Source: Dehalobacter sp. CP | GTDB lineage: Bacteria; Bacillota_B; Desulfitobacteriia; Desulfitobacteriales; Syntrophobotulaceae | Reading direction: 5' to 3' | NCBI GenBank assembly: GCA_009910795.1 | Contig: VMEE01000083.1 | Span: 186,001 to 250,000 of the forward strand | Length of the DNA stretch: 64,000 nt | Part shown: positions 1 to 10,567 of the stretch, in pieces | Layout of the letters: each line of letters begins with the position of its first letter | Numbering within the stretch: the first letter of the stretch is position 1 | The notes under the pieces: generated by a model | Database searches by the model: none | Told to the model about the DNA's origin: nothing | What the model saw: only the letters and a program-made list of their open reading frames with translations | Program-made: the position numbers and the translations under genes

Positions 1-357
1 CCTGCTGTTGATGAAAAGGACCCGGTGGTTATCCATGATTCCTGCCGGATGGCCAGGGAACTTGGCATATCCCAGGAGATCAGAGATGTTCTGGATGCAG
101 TCGGTGTAAAATATATCGAGCCGCTGCGCTGCAGAGAGTGGACAACCTGCTGCGGAGGCCCGAGTAAAATGCTGTTTCCCGAGATATCCAAAACCATTTC
201 CAAACGCAGAGTCGTTGAATTGGCGGATACCGGAGCAAAGCGGGCTTTGATATCCTGCCCATACTGCTTATCTTCACTGGAAAGCGGTGTCGATAAGAAT
301 CATCCGATGATCATGGATGATATGGTTGAATTCTTATTTAGGGGGTTTAAAGATTAA
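1..357 (+). CDS. CCG-domain iron-sulfur protein (LutA/HdrB-like), 3' fragment
   Basis: The frame is open from base 1, so the start lies outside the window and only about 118 C-terminal residues are visible. They hold one cysteine-rich CCG module: HDSCRMAREL, then CCGGPSK and a final SCPYC. CCG modules bind an iron-sulfur cluster in LutA, GlcF and the HdrB/HdrD subunits of heterodisulfide reductases. The stop overlaps the start of the next gene (TAATG), so the two are translationally coupled. The partner carries a LUD domain and ferredoxin motifs, which points to a LutAB-like lactate or other 2-hydroxyacid oxidation complex. The pairing supports LutA over HdrB, but the N-terminal half is needed to decide. 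Confidence 0.8.
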   Translation, partial: PAVDEKDPVVIHDSCRMARELGISQEIRDVLDAVGVKYIEPLRCREWTTCCGGPSKMLFPEISKTISKRRVVELADTGAKRALISCPYCLSSLESGVDKNHPMIMDDMVEFLFRGFKD

Positions 358-1556
358 TGACTGACTTGAATAAAGAAATTGGCGCCTACACCAAGAATTT
401 GAATAAAGCAAGTAAAGACCCTAATATTAACCGGGCGATCACCAGAGCTGTAAAATCCTACCGGGAGACGGTATCTTCAACCATGGATCGCTATCCGCAC
501 ACGGAAAAGCTTGCCGAGGAAGTCCGGGAAATTAAAGCCTATTCGATGCAGCATAACAAAGCGCTTATGGAGCAGGCCATGGAAGCAATTGAAAGAAATC
601 ATGGCAAGGCTTTCTTTGCCAAAGACAAGGATGAAGTTTTCCGTATTCTCGATGAGATTGTCGGTACCGGCAAAGTGATCGTGAAAGGCAAGAGTATGCT
701 GGGCGAAGAGCTTAAACTCAGACATGGGCTGGAGAAAGCCGGGAACGAGGTTTGGGAAACCGATCTTGGGGAATTCATTCTTCAGCTGAAGGATGACCGT
801 CCGATGCATATTCTGTCTCCGGCAATCCATGTACCCAGAGAACAGGTTGCCGAGATCTTTACCGACTTCTTTAAAAAGGAAGTGCCTCCCGATATTGCTC
901 AGGAAGTTGGGGTCGTACGGGAATTCTTAAGAGAGAAATATTTCACTGCCGATATTGGAATCAGCGGCGCCAATGTGGTTGCTGCCGATACCGGTCAGGT
1001 TGTTATTATTGAAAATGAAGGAAATGTCCGGCTTTGTACGGGTGCGCCGCCGGTACATATTGTCATTGTGGGCATTGAAAAACTTGTACCGTCTTTCCTC
1101 GAGGCCATGATGACAGCTGAGGTAACGTGGAGATACGCCCAGTACGGAGCACCGAGCTATGTCAATATTATCAGCGGCCCGAGCAAGACCGGGGATATCG
1201 AGAAGGTTACGACTTACGGCGCTCATGGACCGAAAGAATTTTATGTCATTTTTGTTGATAACGGCCGGAGCAAAATGATGGCGGAGGAACATTTCAGCCA
1301 GGCTTCGCACTGCCTGCGCTGCGGCGGCTGCATGTATGAGTGCCCTGTTTTCCAGGTCACAGCCGGGCATTATGGCAAGACCTATTTGAGCGGCATAGGA
1401 TCCGTCTGGACGGCCTTCGTTGAAGGCGGAGCAGATGATGCTGCTCCGATGCTGTACACCTGTTTGCGCTGCGGACGTTGTGTGGAGCGCTGCCCGATGC
1501 AGATCGACGTACCGAGCATGGTCGGAGAACTGCGAAGTAGGGTTGTATCATCTTAG
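357..1556 (+). CDS. LUD-domain ferredoxin protein (LutB-like)
   Basis: A 399-residue protein with an N-terminal LUD domain (about residues 60-300) and two 4Fe-4S cysteine sets near the C-terminus: CLRCGGCMYECP at about 319 and CLRCGRCVERCP at about 368. This is the LutB architecture (electron-transfer subunit of L-lactate dehydrogenase LutABC), though shorter than the roughly 470 residues of Bacillus LutB. It overlaps the upstream CCG protein by one base. No lutC follows, because a strong terminator ends the unit. The substrate cannot be read from the sequence; lactate is the family-based guess. Confidence 0.85.
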   Translation: MTDLNKEIGAYTKNLNKASKDPNINRAITRAVKSYRETVSSTMDRYPHTEKLAEEVREIKAYSMQHNKALMEQAMEAIERNHGKAFFAKDKDEVFRILDEIVGTGKVIVKGKSMLGEELKLRHGLEKAGNEVWETDLGEFILQLKDDRPMHILSPAIHVPREQVAEIFTDFFKKEVPPDIAQEVGVVREFLREKYFTADIGISGANVVAADTGQVVIIENEGNVRLCTGAPPVHIVIVGIEKLVPSFLEAMMTAEVTWRYAQYGAPSYVNIISGPSKTGDIEKVTTYGAHGPKEFYVIFVDNGRSKMMAEEHFSQASHCLRCGGCMYECPVFQVTAGHYGKTYLSGIGSVWTAFVEGGADDAAPMLYTCLRCGRCVERCPMQIDVPSMVGELRSRVVSS

Positions 1557-1565
1557 ACTTACCAG

Positions 1566-1601
1566 AAAGCTTACCTCAAAGAATAGGGGTAAGCTTTTTT
1601 T
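1566..1601 (+). terminator. Intrinsic terminator of the LutAB-like operon
   Basis: Perfect arms AAAGCTTACC (1566-1575) and GGTAAGCTTT (1588-1597) run into a seven-T tract ten bases after the stop codon. This closes the operon. Confidence 0.9.
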
Positions 1602-1688
1602 AGCGGCCACGAATGGCATGGAACGACGATTCCATTCTTATAAATAATTGCATGCAGAGCTACGGAAGACGTATTTTGGAAAATAATA

Positions 1689-1697
1689 TGCTATAAT
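1689..1697 (+). promoter_or_regulatory. Extended -10 promoter of the potassium channel gene
   Basis: TGCTATAAT (1689-1697) is an extended -10 (TGn-TATAAT) about 50 bases upstream of the start codon. No good -35 is visible, which is normal for extended -10 promoters. Confidence 0.5.
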
Positions 1698-1748
1698 ACA
1701 AAAAAATTATTCTTTTTAAGGTATTTAATTATAACTGGAGAATAAAAA

Positions 1749-2633
1749 ATGGTAAAAGAATCGCATAGAGACAAGACGGAAAAAGTGAAGACTGGGGAAA
1801 ATAATAAAAATCTTTCGCTCAAAGACAGATTATTTACGATCGTATTCGAGAACGATACCTGGGCAGGAAGGTCTTTTGACATTGCGCTGCTCTGGCTGAT
1901 ACTGCTGAGTATCTTAGTTGTCTGTTTGGAGTCGCTGCCGAATCTGAATCAGGATTACCGCACAATTCTCTCTGGTACGGAATGGGTGATCACGTTTCTC
2001 TTTACAATTGAATATATCATCAGAATCTGGGTCGTAAGAAATAAACTAAGATATCTGAAAAGTTTCTTTGGCGTAACCGACTTACTGGCAATCTTGCCAA
2101 CGTATCTGAGTATCTTTATTGCCGGTAGCCAGTTTGCTTTAATTTTTAGGGTCTTTCGTCTGCTGAGGATCTTTCGGATCTTAAAGCTCGGCCGGTACGT
2201 CGGTGAATCATATTCACTGATCAATGCACTAAAGGCCAGCCGCTATAAAATTATTGTCTTTCTGCAGGCGGTCCTCGTTGTGGTTGTAATCGTTGGGACA
2301 ATGATGTATTTAATCGAAGGGGAAACCAGCGGATTTGACAGTATTCCGGCCTCAATCTACTGGGCGATTGTGACCCTTACGACCGTCGGATTTGGCGACA
2401 TTACACCGGTCACACCTTTGGGAAGGATTGTTGCCTCCATGCTGATGCTTCTTGGTTATGGCGTAATTGCCGTACCTACCGGCATCGTCTCAGCAGAGCT
2501 AGCGAAAAACAGAAACGTAAAAGCATCTACACGAACTTGTCCGAACTGCCGCCTGGTTATTCAGGACGAAGGGGACAACTACTGCAAAAACTGCGGCCTT
2601 CTACTAGAGAAAAAGGAAAACAATAAAGTATAA
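1749..2633 (+). CDS. Voltage-gated-type potassium channel with C-terminal zinc ribbon
   Basis: A 294-residue membrane protein of the six-helix ion transport family. Helices fill about residues 35-245. The S4-like segment is arginine-rich (FRVFRLLRIFRILKLGR), and the pore loop carries the K+ selectivity filter TTVGFGD at about 210-217. After the last helix comes a short cytoplasmic tail with two CxxC pairs (CPNCRL at about 263, CKNCG at about 278), i.e. a zinc ribbon. The start has an RBS-like ctggag seven bases upstream. It likely conducts K+ across the plasma membrane. The zinc-ribbon tail replaces the RCK or cNMP domain usual in bacterial channels. Confidence 0.9.
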   Translation: MVKESHRDKTEKVKTGENNKNLSLKDRLFTIVFENDTWAGRSFDIALLWLILLSILVVCLESLPNLNQDYRTILSGTEWVITFLFTIEYIIRIWVVRNKLRYLKSFFGVTDLLAILPTYLSIFIAGSQFALIFRVFRLLRIFRILKLGRYVGESYSLINALKASRYKIIVFLQAVLVVVVIVGTMMYLIEGETSGFDSIPASIYWAIVTLTTVGFGDITPVTPLGRIVASMLMLLGYGVIAVPTGIVSAELAKNRNVKASTRTCPNCRLVIQDEGDNYCKNCGLLLEKKENNKV

Positions 2634-2723
2634 ATATATATTGATACTTTATTGTTCAAGTTTTTAAACAATCTACCCTTGAAAATAGAGCGGATGAAGC
2701 AAAATCTGTGAAAGTTTACCGCC

Positions 2724-4280
<1,557 letters not shown>

Positions 4281-4575
4281 GTTTTCTTATCTTCCTTTTT
4301 ACATAAATTCGTAAATAATACGATCAGGCAATCGCAAGACCATCCGTATTGCTCATCCTTGTGATAGCGGTCAATATCTTTATTAGATTATCAAATCTGC
4401 CTAAGGAGAGCAAGTCAAAAATATGGCAGCGCAGAAACGAATGGGTATCATGCTTTATTGACAAGAAGGGCAGCCAGCATGATGATATTTGCTTAGGACT
4501 GAGTTGATGGTAATATTAGATGTAAGATGCAGTTTTGATCCGTTTGAGTGGATCATAAATATAAAGGTGGAAGCG

Positions 4576-5406
4576 ATGGGTATTGATTATTTTGATCAAA
4601 TTTGGCAAACGAAAGATTCCAAAAGCAGTTATAAAGAAGGAAGCGCGGATTCCTGGGACAACAGGGTCGAAGAATTTACCGGCATCGAACCGGATGATAG
4701 AATTATGAAAATGATTGAGCTGCTTACCGTAGAAAGAATGCTTCGAGAAGACAGCACTGTTCTGGATATCGGCTGCGGACCCGGCCGTTTTGCAGCGGAA
4801 TTTGCCCAAAGAGCGAAAACCGTAACCGGTGTGGATATTTCGCCGAAAATGCTGCGAACCGCCAGAGACTATGTGGCGGCCCGGGAACTTCAAAATGTTG
4901 ATTTCATTGAGATGGACTGGCGGCAAGACGACTTGTTTGCAAGACAGTGGAATCAAAAGTTCAGCCTGGTAACGGCCATTATGTCTCCCGGCATTGACAG
5001 CAGGAAAAGCCTCGAGAAAATGATCGCAGTCAGCAGTGAATATTGTTTTTTAAGTCATTTTGTTGAACGGCATGATTCCATTAGTGACGAACTGAAAAGA
5101 CGGTTTCTTCCGCCCCATATGGAAGATGTATACGGCAACAAAGGATTGTACTGCTGTTTCAATATTCTCTGGCTCAAAAAACTTTATCCTGAAATTACCT
5201 ATATCGAGACAGCAAGGGAAAGTGTCCGCACATTGGATGAAGCGAACCGTCATTACATCACCAGACTTGGCATGAAGACAGATTTGACTGATGAGCAAAA
5301 AGCAGACATCAGGAATTATATTCAAAGCAAAGCAGAGAACGGGCTGATCAGAGAAACGGTCACAGGGAAGATTGCCTGTATTTATTGGAAAGCTGCAACC
5401 GTCTAG
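4576..5406 (+). CDS. Class I SAM-dependent methyltransferase
   Basis: A 276-residue protein with the glycine-rich SAM-binding motif I VLDIGCGPG at about 62-70 and acidic post-I VTGVDIS. The start is placed at the ATG at 4576 because AAAGGTGG stands just upstream; the frame extends further 5' without a better signal. The target molecule cannot be told from the sequence. It stands alone between divergent and convergent neighbours. The roughly 295 bases before it hold only a weak TTGACA-like hexamer at 4458-4463. Confidence 0.85.
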   Translation: MGIDYFDQIWQTKDSKSSYKEGSADSWDNRVEEFTGIEPDDRIMKMIELLTVERMLREDSTVLDIGCGPGRFAAEFAQRAKTVTGVDISPKMLRTARDYVAARELQNVDFIEMDWRQDDLFARQWNQKFSLVTAIMSPGIDSRKSLEKMIAVSSEYCFLSHFVERHDSISDELKRRFLPPHMEDVYGNKGLYCCFNILWLKKLYPEITYIETARESVRTLDEANRHYITRLGMKTDLTDEQKADIRNYIQSKAENGLIRETVTGKIACIYWKAATV

Positions 5407-5432
5407 ATCCCCAAAATCAAAAAAGAGTTCGT

Positions 5433-6215
5433 TTATTGAATAAGCTTCTTTTTAACCATGACCAGCGGGAAAGGAAGCGTCAGCAGCGTAACGGCTAAGA
5501 GCCAGATGATATGGCCGGTGATTGCCGGAGTAACCTGTCCCAGAACCAATGGACGCACCGTTTCAACGGCATGGTACAGCGGCGTTAGCCACGGAAGAAA
5601 ACGAATGGCGGCGGGCAGGCTTTCAATCGGGAAAAAGATCCCGGCAAACAGGAACATTGGAGAAATCAGCAGCGTAAAGAAATAGCCGAAAGAGTCATAA
5701 TTGGGAGCGAGACTCGTCCAAATTAAAGAGAGATTGGAAAAGATGACGGACATGAGGATCAGGGGGACAAAGATGAGCAGGGCATACGGGGAGCGGACGA
5801 TGCCGAACAAAGCGACGACAATAGAGAAAACCGCACCGTAAAGAACGCCTTTGAACGTGCCGTACAGGATTTCGCCGAGGACGATGTCGTCCATGCTTAC
5901 CGGCGTAACAACCATGCTGTGAAATATTTTCTCCTTGGACATCCGGGTATAGCTGTTGTAGGTCATTTCATAAGTCACAGCAAACATCGCTGAAGATGCG
6001 ATCAGCCCCGGAGCCAGAAAATCAAGGTAGGAAAGCCCGTTGATCTGCGTAATATAAACGCCCAGACCAAAGCCCATGGCCCAGAGATAAAGCAGCGGCT
6101 CCAGAAAATTAAACATCAAATTGGCTTTCCAGGTTTTGCCGAAAACCTTCAGATTCCGCAGAAATACCTTGAAGGTCAGTACGGGGTTAAGATCAGGCAT
6201 TTTTATTCTAATCAT
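5433..6215 (-). CDS. ABC-2 type transporter permease (NodJ/DrrB-like)
   Basis: A 260-residue integral membrane protein with about six hydrophobic segments, in the ABC-2 permease family that exports drugs or glycolipids. The start is set at the ATG at 6215, which follows TGGAGGAAG by three bases; the longer frame overlaps the upstream ATPase without an RBS. The gene is directly downstream of its ATP-binding partner, so the two form a two-component exporter. Substrate unknown. Confidence 0.88.
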   Translation of the reverse strand: MIRIKMPDLNPVLTFKVFLRNLKVFGKTWKANLMFNFLEPLLYLWAMGFGLGVYITQINGLSYLDFLAPGLIASSAMFAVTYEMTYNSYTRMSKEKIFHSMVVTPVSMDDIVLGEILYGTFKGVLYGAVFSIVVALFGIVRSPYALLIFVPLILMSVIFSNLSLIWTSLAPNYDSFGYFFTLLISPMFLFAGIFFPIESLPAAIRFLPWLTPLYHAVETVRPLVLGQVTPAITGHIIWLLAVTLLTLPFPLVMVKKKLIQ

Positions 6216-6246
6216 ATTCTTCCTCCATATCATCAGTACGCTAATC

Positions 6247-7218
6247 CTACTCCTCAAACTGACTGCGCTTACCATGCAGCGTTTCGCCGGTTAACTTCAG
6301 AAAAACGTCTTCAAGGTTAGTGGGCCTCAGCCGTTGATAGCTGACAGGAAGGTGTTCACCGACAATTCTTTGATTCAGGTTGTCAGCCATGGCTGGTCCG
6401 TTATCAGAATAGAGGACCAGATCATCTCCAATTTGTTGAAAAGATTTCCGCCACTCAGAGCTCCAGTGCAGGAGCTTATTTTGCATATCTGGACTTACCC
6501 CGAGTTCCAGCGCATATTGCCCGACATGCTTATCAATAAGATCTTCCGGTACACCTTGCTCGAGAATTTTTCCCTGATTGATGATGATCAGTCGGTCGCA
6601 GAGATGACTGGCTTCTTCAAGATAGTGTGTTGTCAGCAGCATGGTCGTACCACTTTCTTTTAACTGCCGCAGACGCTGCCAGACCATATGACGGGCGTAC
6701 GGATCAAGCCCGGTGGTTGGCTCATCGAGAATCAATAGCTCCGGACGGTTGATCAACGCTCGTCCAATTGTCAGGCGTCGTTTCATGCCGCCGGACAGCT
6801 CGTCGACGACTGCATTGGCTTTACTTCGAAGATCCATAAAGTCCAGGATTTCAAAAGCCCGTTCCCTGGCTATACTACGCGGCAGACGATAATAGGAGGC
6901 ATAGACCAGCAGGTTTTCCAGAACCGTCAGTTCCGGGTCAAGGTTGTCTTCCTGGGCAACAACACCGAGACGTGCTTTAATTTCCCGGGAATGCTTCGAA
7001 ACATCCTGGCTGAAAACCGTCAGATGGCCCTCTGTTCTCGGGGACAAGCCAAAGACCATTCTGGCTAGGGACGTTTTGCCGGCGCCGTTTGGACCAAGAA
7101 GTCCAAAACACTCTCCCTGCCGGACAGTAAAAGAGATATTGTCAACGGCAGTGAAATCTCCGAATCGTTTGGTTAGGTTTCCGGCTGAAATGATATCGGC
7201 TGGAAGAGAATAAGACAT
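6247..7218 (-). CDS. ABC transporter ATP-binding protein (NodI/DrrA-like)
   Basis: A 323-residue ATPase: Walker A GPNGAGKTS, Q-loop region VAQEDNLDPELTV, signature LSGGMKRR, Walker B LLILDEPTTGLDP, switch His in LLTTHYLEEA. The C-terminal 90 residues are the extra domain of DrrA/NodI types. The start is the ATG at 7218 behind GGAGG; an in-frame ATG at 7329 would add 37 residues with no family similarity. It forms an export system with the permease encoded 31 bases downstream. Confidence 0.9.
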   Translation of the reverse strand: MSYSLPADIISAGNLTKRFGDFTAVDNISFTVRQGECFGLLGPNGAGKTSLARMVFGLSPRTEGHLTVFSQDVSKHSREIKARLGVVAQEDNLDPELTVLENLLVYASYYRLPRSIARERAFEILDFMDLRSKANAVVDELSGGMKRRLTIGRALINRPELLILDEPTTGLDPYARHMVWQRLRQLKESGTTMLLTTHYLEEASHLCDRLIIINQGKILEQGVPEDLIDKHVGQYALELGVSPDMQNKLLHWSSEWRKSFQQIGDDLVLYSDNGPAMADNLNQRIVGEHLPVSYQRLRPTNLEDVFLKLTGETLHGKRSQFEE

Positions 7219-7363
7219 GAAGAGGTACCTCCGCGAATTGCTGTTCTTTTTTCCTAGCGTATCAAAAGGAAGGCGGAAGAGCAAGGCCGGGTCTGTGAAA
7301 ATATCAAATATCATGTAGGGAGAAGGCAAGGAGAAGACTATATACTGTTCTGCAGATTGCGGG

Positions 7364-7392
7364 TGGACACGTTGTGCGTCTTCTGGTATAAT
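7364..7392 (+). promoter_or_regulatory. Sigma-A promoter of the cobalamin operon
   Basis: TGGACA (7364-7369) and TATAAT (7387-7392) are separated by 17 bases and end just upstream of the cobalamin riboswitch. Confidence 0.75.
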
Positions 7393-7399
7393 GGTATCG

Positions 7400-7575
7400 C
7401 TTAGGTTGCATTATTTTGCAATAATAGGGAAACAGGTGAAATACCTGTACGGTCCCGCCGCCGTAAGGTGGAGCAAATTCAAAGTTGCCACTGTTTACAA
7501 TGGGAAGGCTGAATTTGCTTTGAAACCGAGTCGGAAGACCTGCCTGAGCCATTTTGCACTGTTTTCACGGAGGAT
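7400..7575 (+). ncRNA. Cobalamin (B12) riboswitch
   Basis: The leader carries hallmark blocks of the AdoCbl riboswitch in order: GGGAAACAGGTGAAATACC, CCGCCGCCGTAA, a GCCACTG block, and the B12 box GAGTCGGAAGACCTGCC at about 7529-7545. It sits between a promoter and an intrinsic terminator, so it should lower expression of the cob operon when cobalamin is bound. Confidence 0.95.
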
Positions 7576-7635
7576 GAAAGGTGTAGCATACGAATCATGC
7601 AGAAGTGTTTTGGACTGTTTGCAGATTGTGTAAGT

Positions 7636-7671
7636 AAAACCTCTTCCAACCGCCGGTTAGAGAGGTTTTTT
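7636..7671 (+). terminator. Riboswitch-controlled terminator
   Basis: AAAACCTCT (7636-7644) pairs with AGAGGTTTT (7661-7669) around an inner AACCGCCGGTT hairpin and ends in a T-run. It lies between the B12 riboswitch and cbiA, so it is the expression platform. Confidence 0.85.
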
Positions 7672-7768
7672 GATGTCCATGGATGGACGAATGCCGCGAT
7701 GCCAAGGACGGCAAGGAGCGGTGATGTCCACGGACCATCTCAGCTTCGATAGAAATGGAGAACAAGTC

Positions 7769-9142
7769 ATGAAAGCCGTTATTCCACGTATTATGTTTGC
7801 GGCTGCAGGCAGCAGCAGCGGCAAGACCACCATCACCTGTGCGGTATTACAAGCTCTTCTGGAGCAAGGAGTTAATCCTGCTGCGTTTAAATGTGGGCCG
7901 GACTATATTGATCCGATGTTTCATACCGAAGTCATTGGGACAAAATCACGGAATCTGGATTTGTTTATGCTATCGGAAGAGGTATGCCGGTATTTGCTGG
8001 TCAAGAATTCCGAACAGTCACAAATCGCTGTTTTAGAAGGAGTAATGGGTTATTATGACGGGCTAGGCATTGGCAGTACCGTGGCAAGTTCTTACCATTT
8101 GGCTGCAGTAACGCAAACGCCTGTTATCCTTATTGTCAATTGTGCCGGTTCAGCAATCTCAATTGCAGCCTTGATCCAAGGATTCTGCCATTTTAGACCG
8201 GACAACGGGATCAAGGGCGTTATTCTGAATAATCTTACACCTTCCCTATACCCGCAGTATAAGGAAATGATCGAAAAAGAGACGGATATCCAGGTGGTCG
8301 GTTACTTTCCGAAGCTCAAAGAATGCGCGTTGGAAAGCAGGCATCTTGGATTAATTACAGCATCGGAAGTGGAAGACCTGCAGCAAAAAATGAAATTACT
8401 GGCCATACAGGCCAGAGAATCCATCGATCTGAAACAGCTGCTGCGTATTGCAGGCAGGGCCGCGGAAATAGACTATCATGAGGCCGGGATCGAGAGAATC
8501 TCTGCTGTTAAAGTCGCCGTAGCCAGAGATAAAGCCTTTTGTTTTTATTACCAGGACAGCCTCGACCTTTTGGAAACATTGGGAGCGGAACTGCAGTATT
8601 TTAGTCCGCTTGATGATCAAGCTGTACCGGAATGTGACGGACTGATTCTCGGCGGTGGTTATCCGGAATTATATACCGGACAGCTGGCCGGGAATACATC
8701 GATGCTGGCAAGCATCAGGCATGTTCTCTCCAATAATACTCCCTGTATAGCTGAGTGCGGCGGGTTCATGTATTTATTGGAACGTATTGCTGACAAGGAC
8801 GGCAAACCTTATCCAATGGCAGGATATTTAGAAGGGGATGCTGTACTGACGGATAAACTGAACCGTTTCGGTTATATTACACTGACGGCGCAAAAGGACA
8901 ACTTGCTGTGCGACAAAGGCGGCAAGATTAATGCGCATGAATTTCATTACTCTGATTCGACGGCCAATGGCGGCGGTTTTACGGCAGTCAATTCGTCCGG
9001 GAGCAGAACGTGGGACTGTATCCATGCCGATGAGAACCTCGTCGCCGGTTACCCTCACCTTCATCTCTGGGGAAACTCTGAGTTTGCGCGTTCGTTTATC
9101 CGGAAATGCAGCGACTTTCAGGCTGCCAGGATGGGTTCGTAA
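7769..9142 (+). CDS. cbiA: Cobyrinate a,c-diamide synthase
   Basis: A 457-residue two-domain enzyme that amidates the a and c side chains of cobyrinate with glutamine and ATP. The N-terminal DTBS-like domain has the P-loop AAGSSSGKTT at about 10-19 and KCGPDYIDPMFH. The C-terminal class I glutaminase-like domain has LGGGYPELY and the nucleophile Cys in AECGGFMY. The start at 7769 (ggag eight bases upstream) gives the usual family length. An ATG at 7724 with AAGGAG five bases upstream is an equally good signal and would add 15 residues. First gene after the riboswitch. Confidence 0.93.
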   Translation: MKAVIPRIMFAAAGSSSGKTTITCAVLQALLEQGVNPAAFKCGPDYIDPMFHTEVIGTKSRNLDLFMLSEEVCRYLLVKNSEQSQIAVLEGVMGYYDGLGIGSTVASSYHLAAVTQTPVILIVNCAGSAISIAALIQGFCHFRPDNGIKGVILNNLTPSLYPQYKEMIEKETDIQVVGYFPKLKECALESRHLGLITASEVEDLQQKMKLLAIQARESIDLKQLLRIAGRAAEIDYHEAGIERISAVKVAVARDKAFCFYYQDSLDLLETLGAELQYFSPLDDQAVPECDGLILGGGYPELYTGQLAGNTSMLASIRHVLSNNTPCIAECGGFMYLLERIADKDGKPYPMAGYLEGDAVLTDKLNRFGYITLTAQKDNLLCDKGGKINAHEFHYSDSTANGGGFTAVNSSGSRTWDCIHADENLVAGYPHLHLWGNSEFARSFIRKCSDFQAARMGS

Positions 9143-9255
9143 GACGTGCGTAAACAGGAAGAATTTGAATCATTTGCTGAATGGAACGATAGCTGATATA
9201 AAACGACAGCTGATATAAAGGGATATTTTTGTGAAAGGAAAGAGGCGGTGAGTAA

Positions 9256-9810
9256 ATGTTGGCTTTGGTCAGCGGAGGCGTTGCCAGCGGAAAGTCTGAA
9301 ATAGCAGAAAACTTAGCTGTCAGTTTGAATAAAGGAAAAATGGCCTATATTGCAACAATGGCTGCCTCAGATGAAGAGTGCCGCAACCGGGTTGTCAAGC
9401 ACCGTCGGATGCGGGACGGCAAAGGGTTCAACACTTTTGAGTTTCCTTACGGACTTTCCGAGAAAATCCCTATTTTAAGCGGCTGCGATATCGCTTTACT
9501 CGAGTGCATGGGCAACCTGATTGCCAACGAAATGTATTTGCAGGAGCGCAGCCCGCAGGATGCTATTGAATGCATTCGCAATGATATCCGGCTGCTAGCG
9601 GCGACCGTACCGAATACCGTCATCGTAACCAGTACGATATTTGAGGATTTCAAAGCCTATGATGATTTTACGGCCGGCTATATCCGTGTACTGGCTGAAA
9701 TAAATTCGGCAATTGCCGTGGCTGCAGATGTCGTGATTGAATCCGTCTGCGCGATCCCGGTTATCCATAAAGGAATGAAGGAGCTTTCCGGTTATGAAAA
9801 TCTTGTATGA
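9256..9810 (+). CDS. cobU: Adenosylcobinamide kinase / guanylyltransferase
   Basis: A 184-residue protein, the normal CobU length. It has the P-loop SGGVASGKSE, the AYIATM strand, and the KHRRMR segment that carries the guanylylated His in CobU. CobU phosphorylates adenosylcobinamide and transfers GMP to it. The gene overlaps cobS by 17 bases. Upstream, the 9143-9255 gap has a 12-base direct repeat AGCTGATATAAA and an aaaggaaagagg RBS region. Confidence 0.9.
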   Translation: MLALVSGGVASGKSEIAENLAVSLNKGKMAYIATMAASDEECRNRVVKHRRMRDGKGFNTFEFPYGLSEKIPILSGCDIALLECMGNLIANEMYLQERSPQDAIECIRNDIRLLAATVPNTVIVTSTIFEDFKAYDDFTAGYIRVLAEINSAIAVAADVVIESVCAIPVIHKGMKELSGYENLV

Positions 9811-10567
9811 ATCGTTTGTTGCAGCTTTTTCGATGTTTTCTAAAATTCCGATGCCTCAAATCGACTGGAACGAGAAGAATATGCGTTATTCTTTTATCTT
9901 CTTTCCTGTGGTCGGGGCTGTCATTGCCTTTGCTCTCTATTTCTTGTTTCTATTGTTGGAATATTTCGGATTCAGTCCCGTCTTTTTTGCTGCTGCAGCT
10001 GTGTTTGTTAACGTCATGATCACTGGCGGAGTTCACCTCGACGGTTATTGTGACACGACAGATGCCTTGAATTCCCATAAGGACCAAGAGGAAAAGCTTC
10101 GAATCCTTAAGGATCCTAATGTTGGAGCCTTCGCGCTTATCTATACGTCTGCTGTCCTTCTGCTGCAGTTTGCGGCGTGGTATGAGACCTATCTGAAACC
10201 GGACTTTTTCTTACTCGTTCTTGTTTCTTTTATCCTGTCACGTTCGATGGCTGCTTTAGCGGTTGTCTCCTTTCCGTGTGCCAGAGATACAGGACTTGCT
10301 GCAATTTTTGCAGGTTATGCTTCGAAGAAAGCGGTAAGAATCATTAGTTGCTTTATGGCTTTATTATCGATTGCGATGATGCTGTATGTAAGTGTGATTA
10401 TCGGGATCATTGCAGTTCTGTTTATTATGCTGTCCTTTTACTTATTTAACCTCATGGTTCAAAAACATTTTGGGGGTATAACCGGCGATCTGGCAGGCTT
10501 TTACATTGTAGTAAGCGAAACAGGAATACTTCTGATTTCGGCAATAGCAGGAGGCGTTATACTATGA
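9794..10567 (+). CDS. cobS: Adenosylcobinamide-GDP ribazoletransferase (cobalamin synthase)
   Basis: A 257-residue polytopic membrane protein with the CobS signature GGVHLDGYCDTTDAL at about 75-90, whose Asp residues bind Mg2+. It joins adenosylcobinamide-GDP to alpha-ribazole (phosphate) at the membrane. It is translationally coupled to cobU upstream and overlaps the next gene by four bases. Confidence 0.93.
   Translation: MKILYESFVAAFSMFSKIPMPQIDWNEKNMRYSFIFFPVVGAVIAFALYFLFLLLEYFGFSPVFFAAAAVFVNVMITGGVHLDGYCDTTDALNSHKDQEEKLRILKDPNVGAFALIYTSAVLLLQFAAWYETYLKPDFFLLVLVSFILSRSMAALAVVSFPCARDTGLAAIFAGYASKKAVRIISCFMALLSIAMMLYVSVIIGIIAVLFIMLSFYLFNLMVQKHFGGITGDLAGFYIVVSETGILLISAIAGGVIL

Noticed and set aside
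927..1370. Minus-strand frame of 147 codons inside the LutB-like gene
   Set aside because: Antisense shadow of a gene with clear ferredoxin motifs.
2620..2655. AT-rich inverted repeat ACAATAAAGTAT/ATACTTTATTGT as a terminator of the channel gene
   Set aside because: The stem overlaps the stop codon and has no clean T-run, so it is not listed as a terminator.
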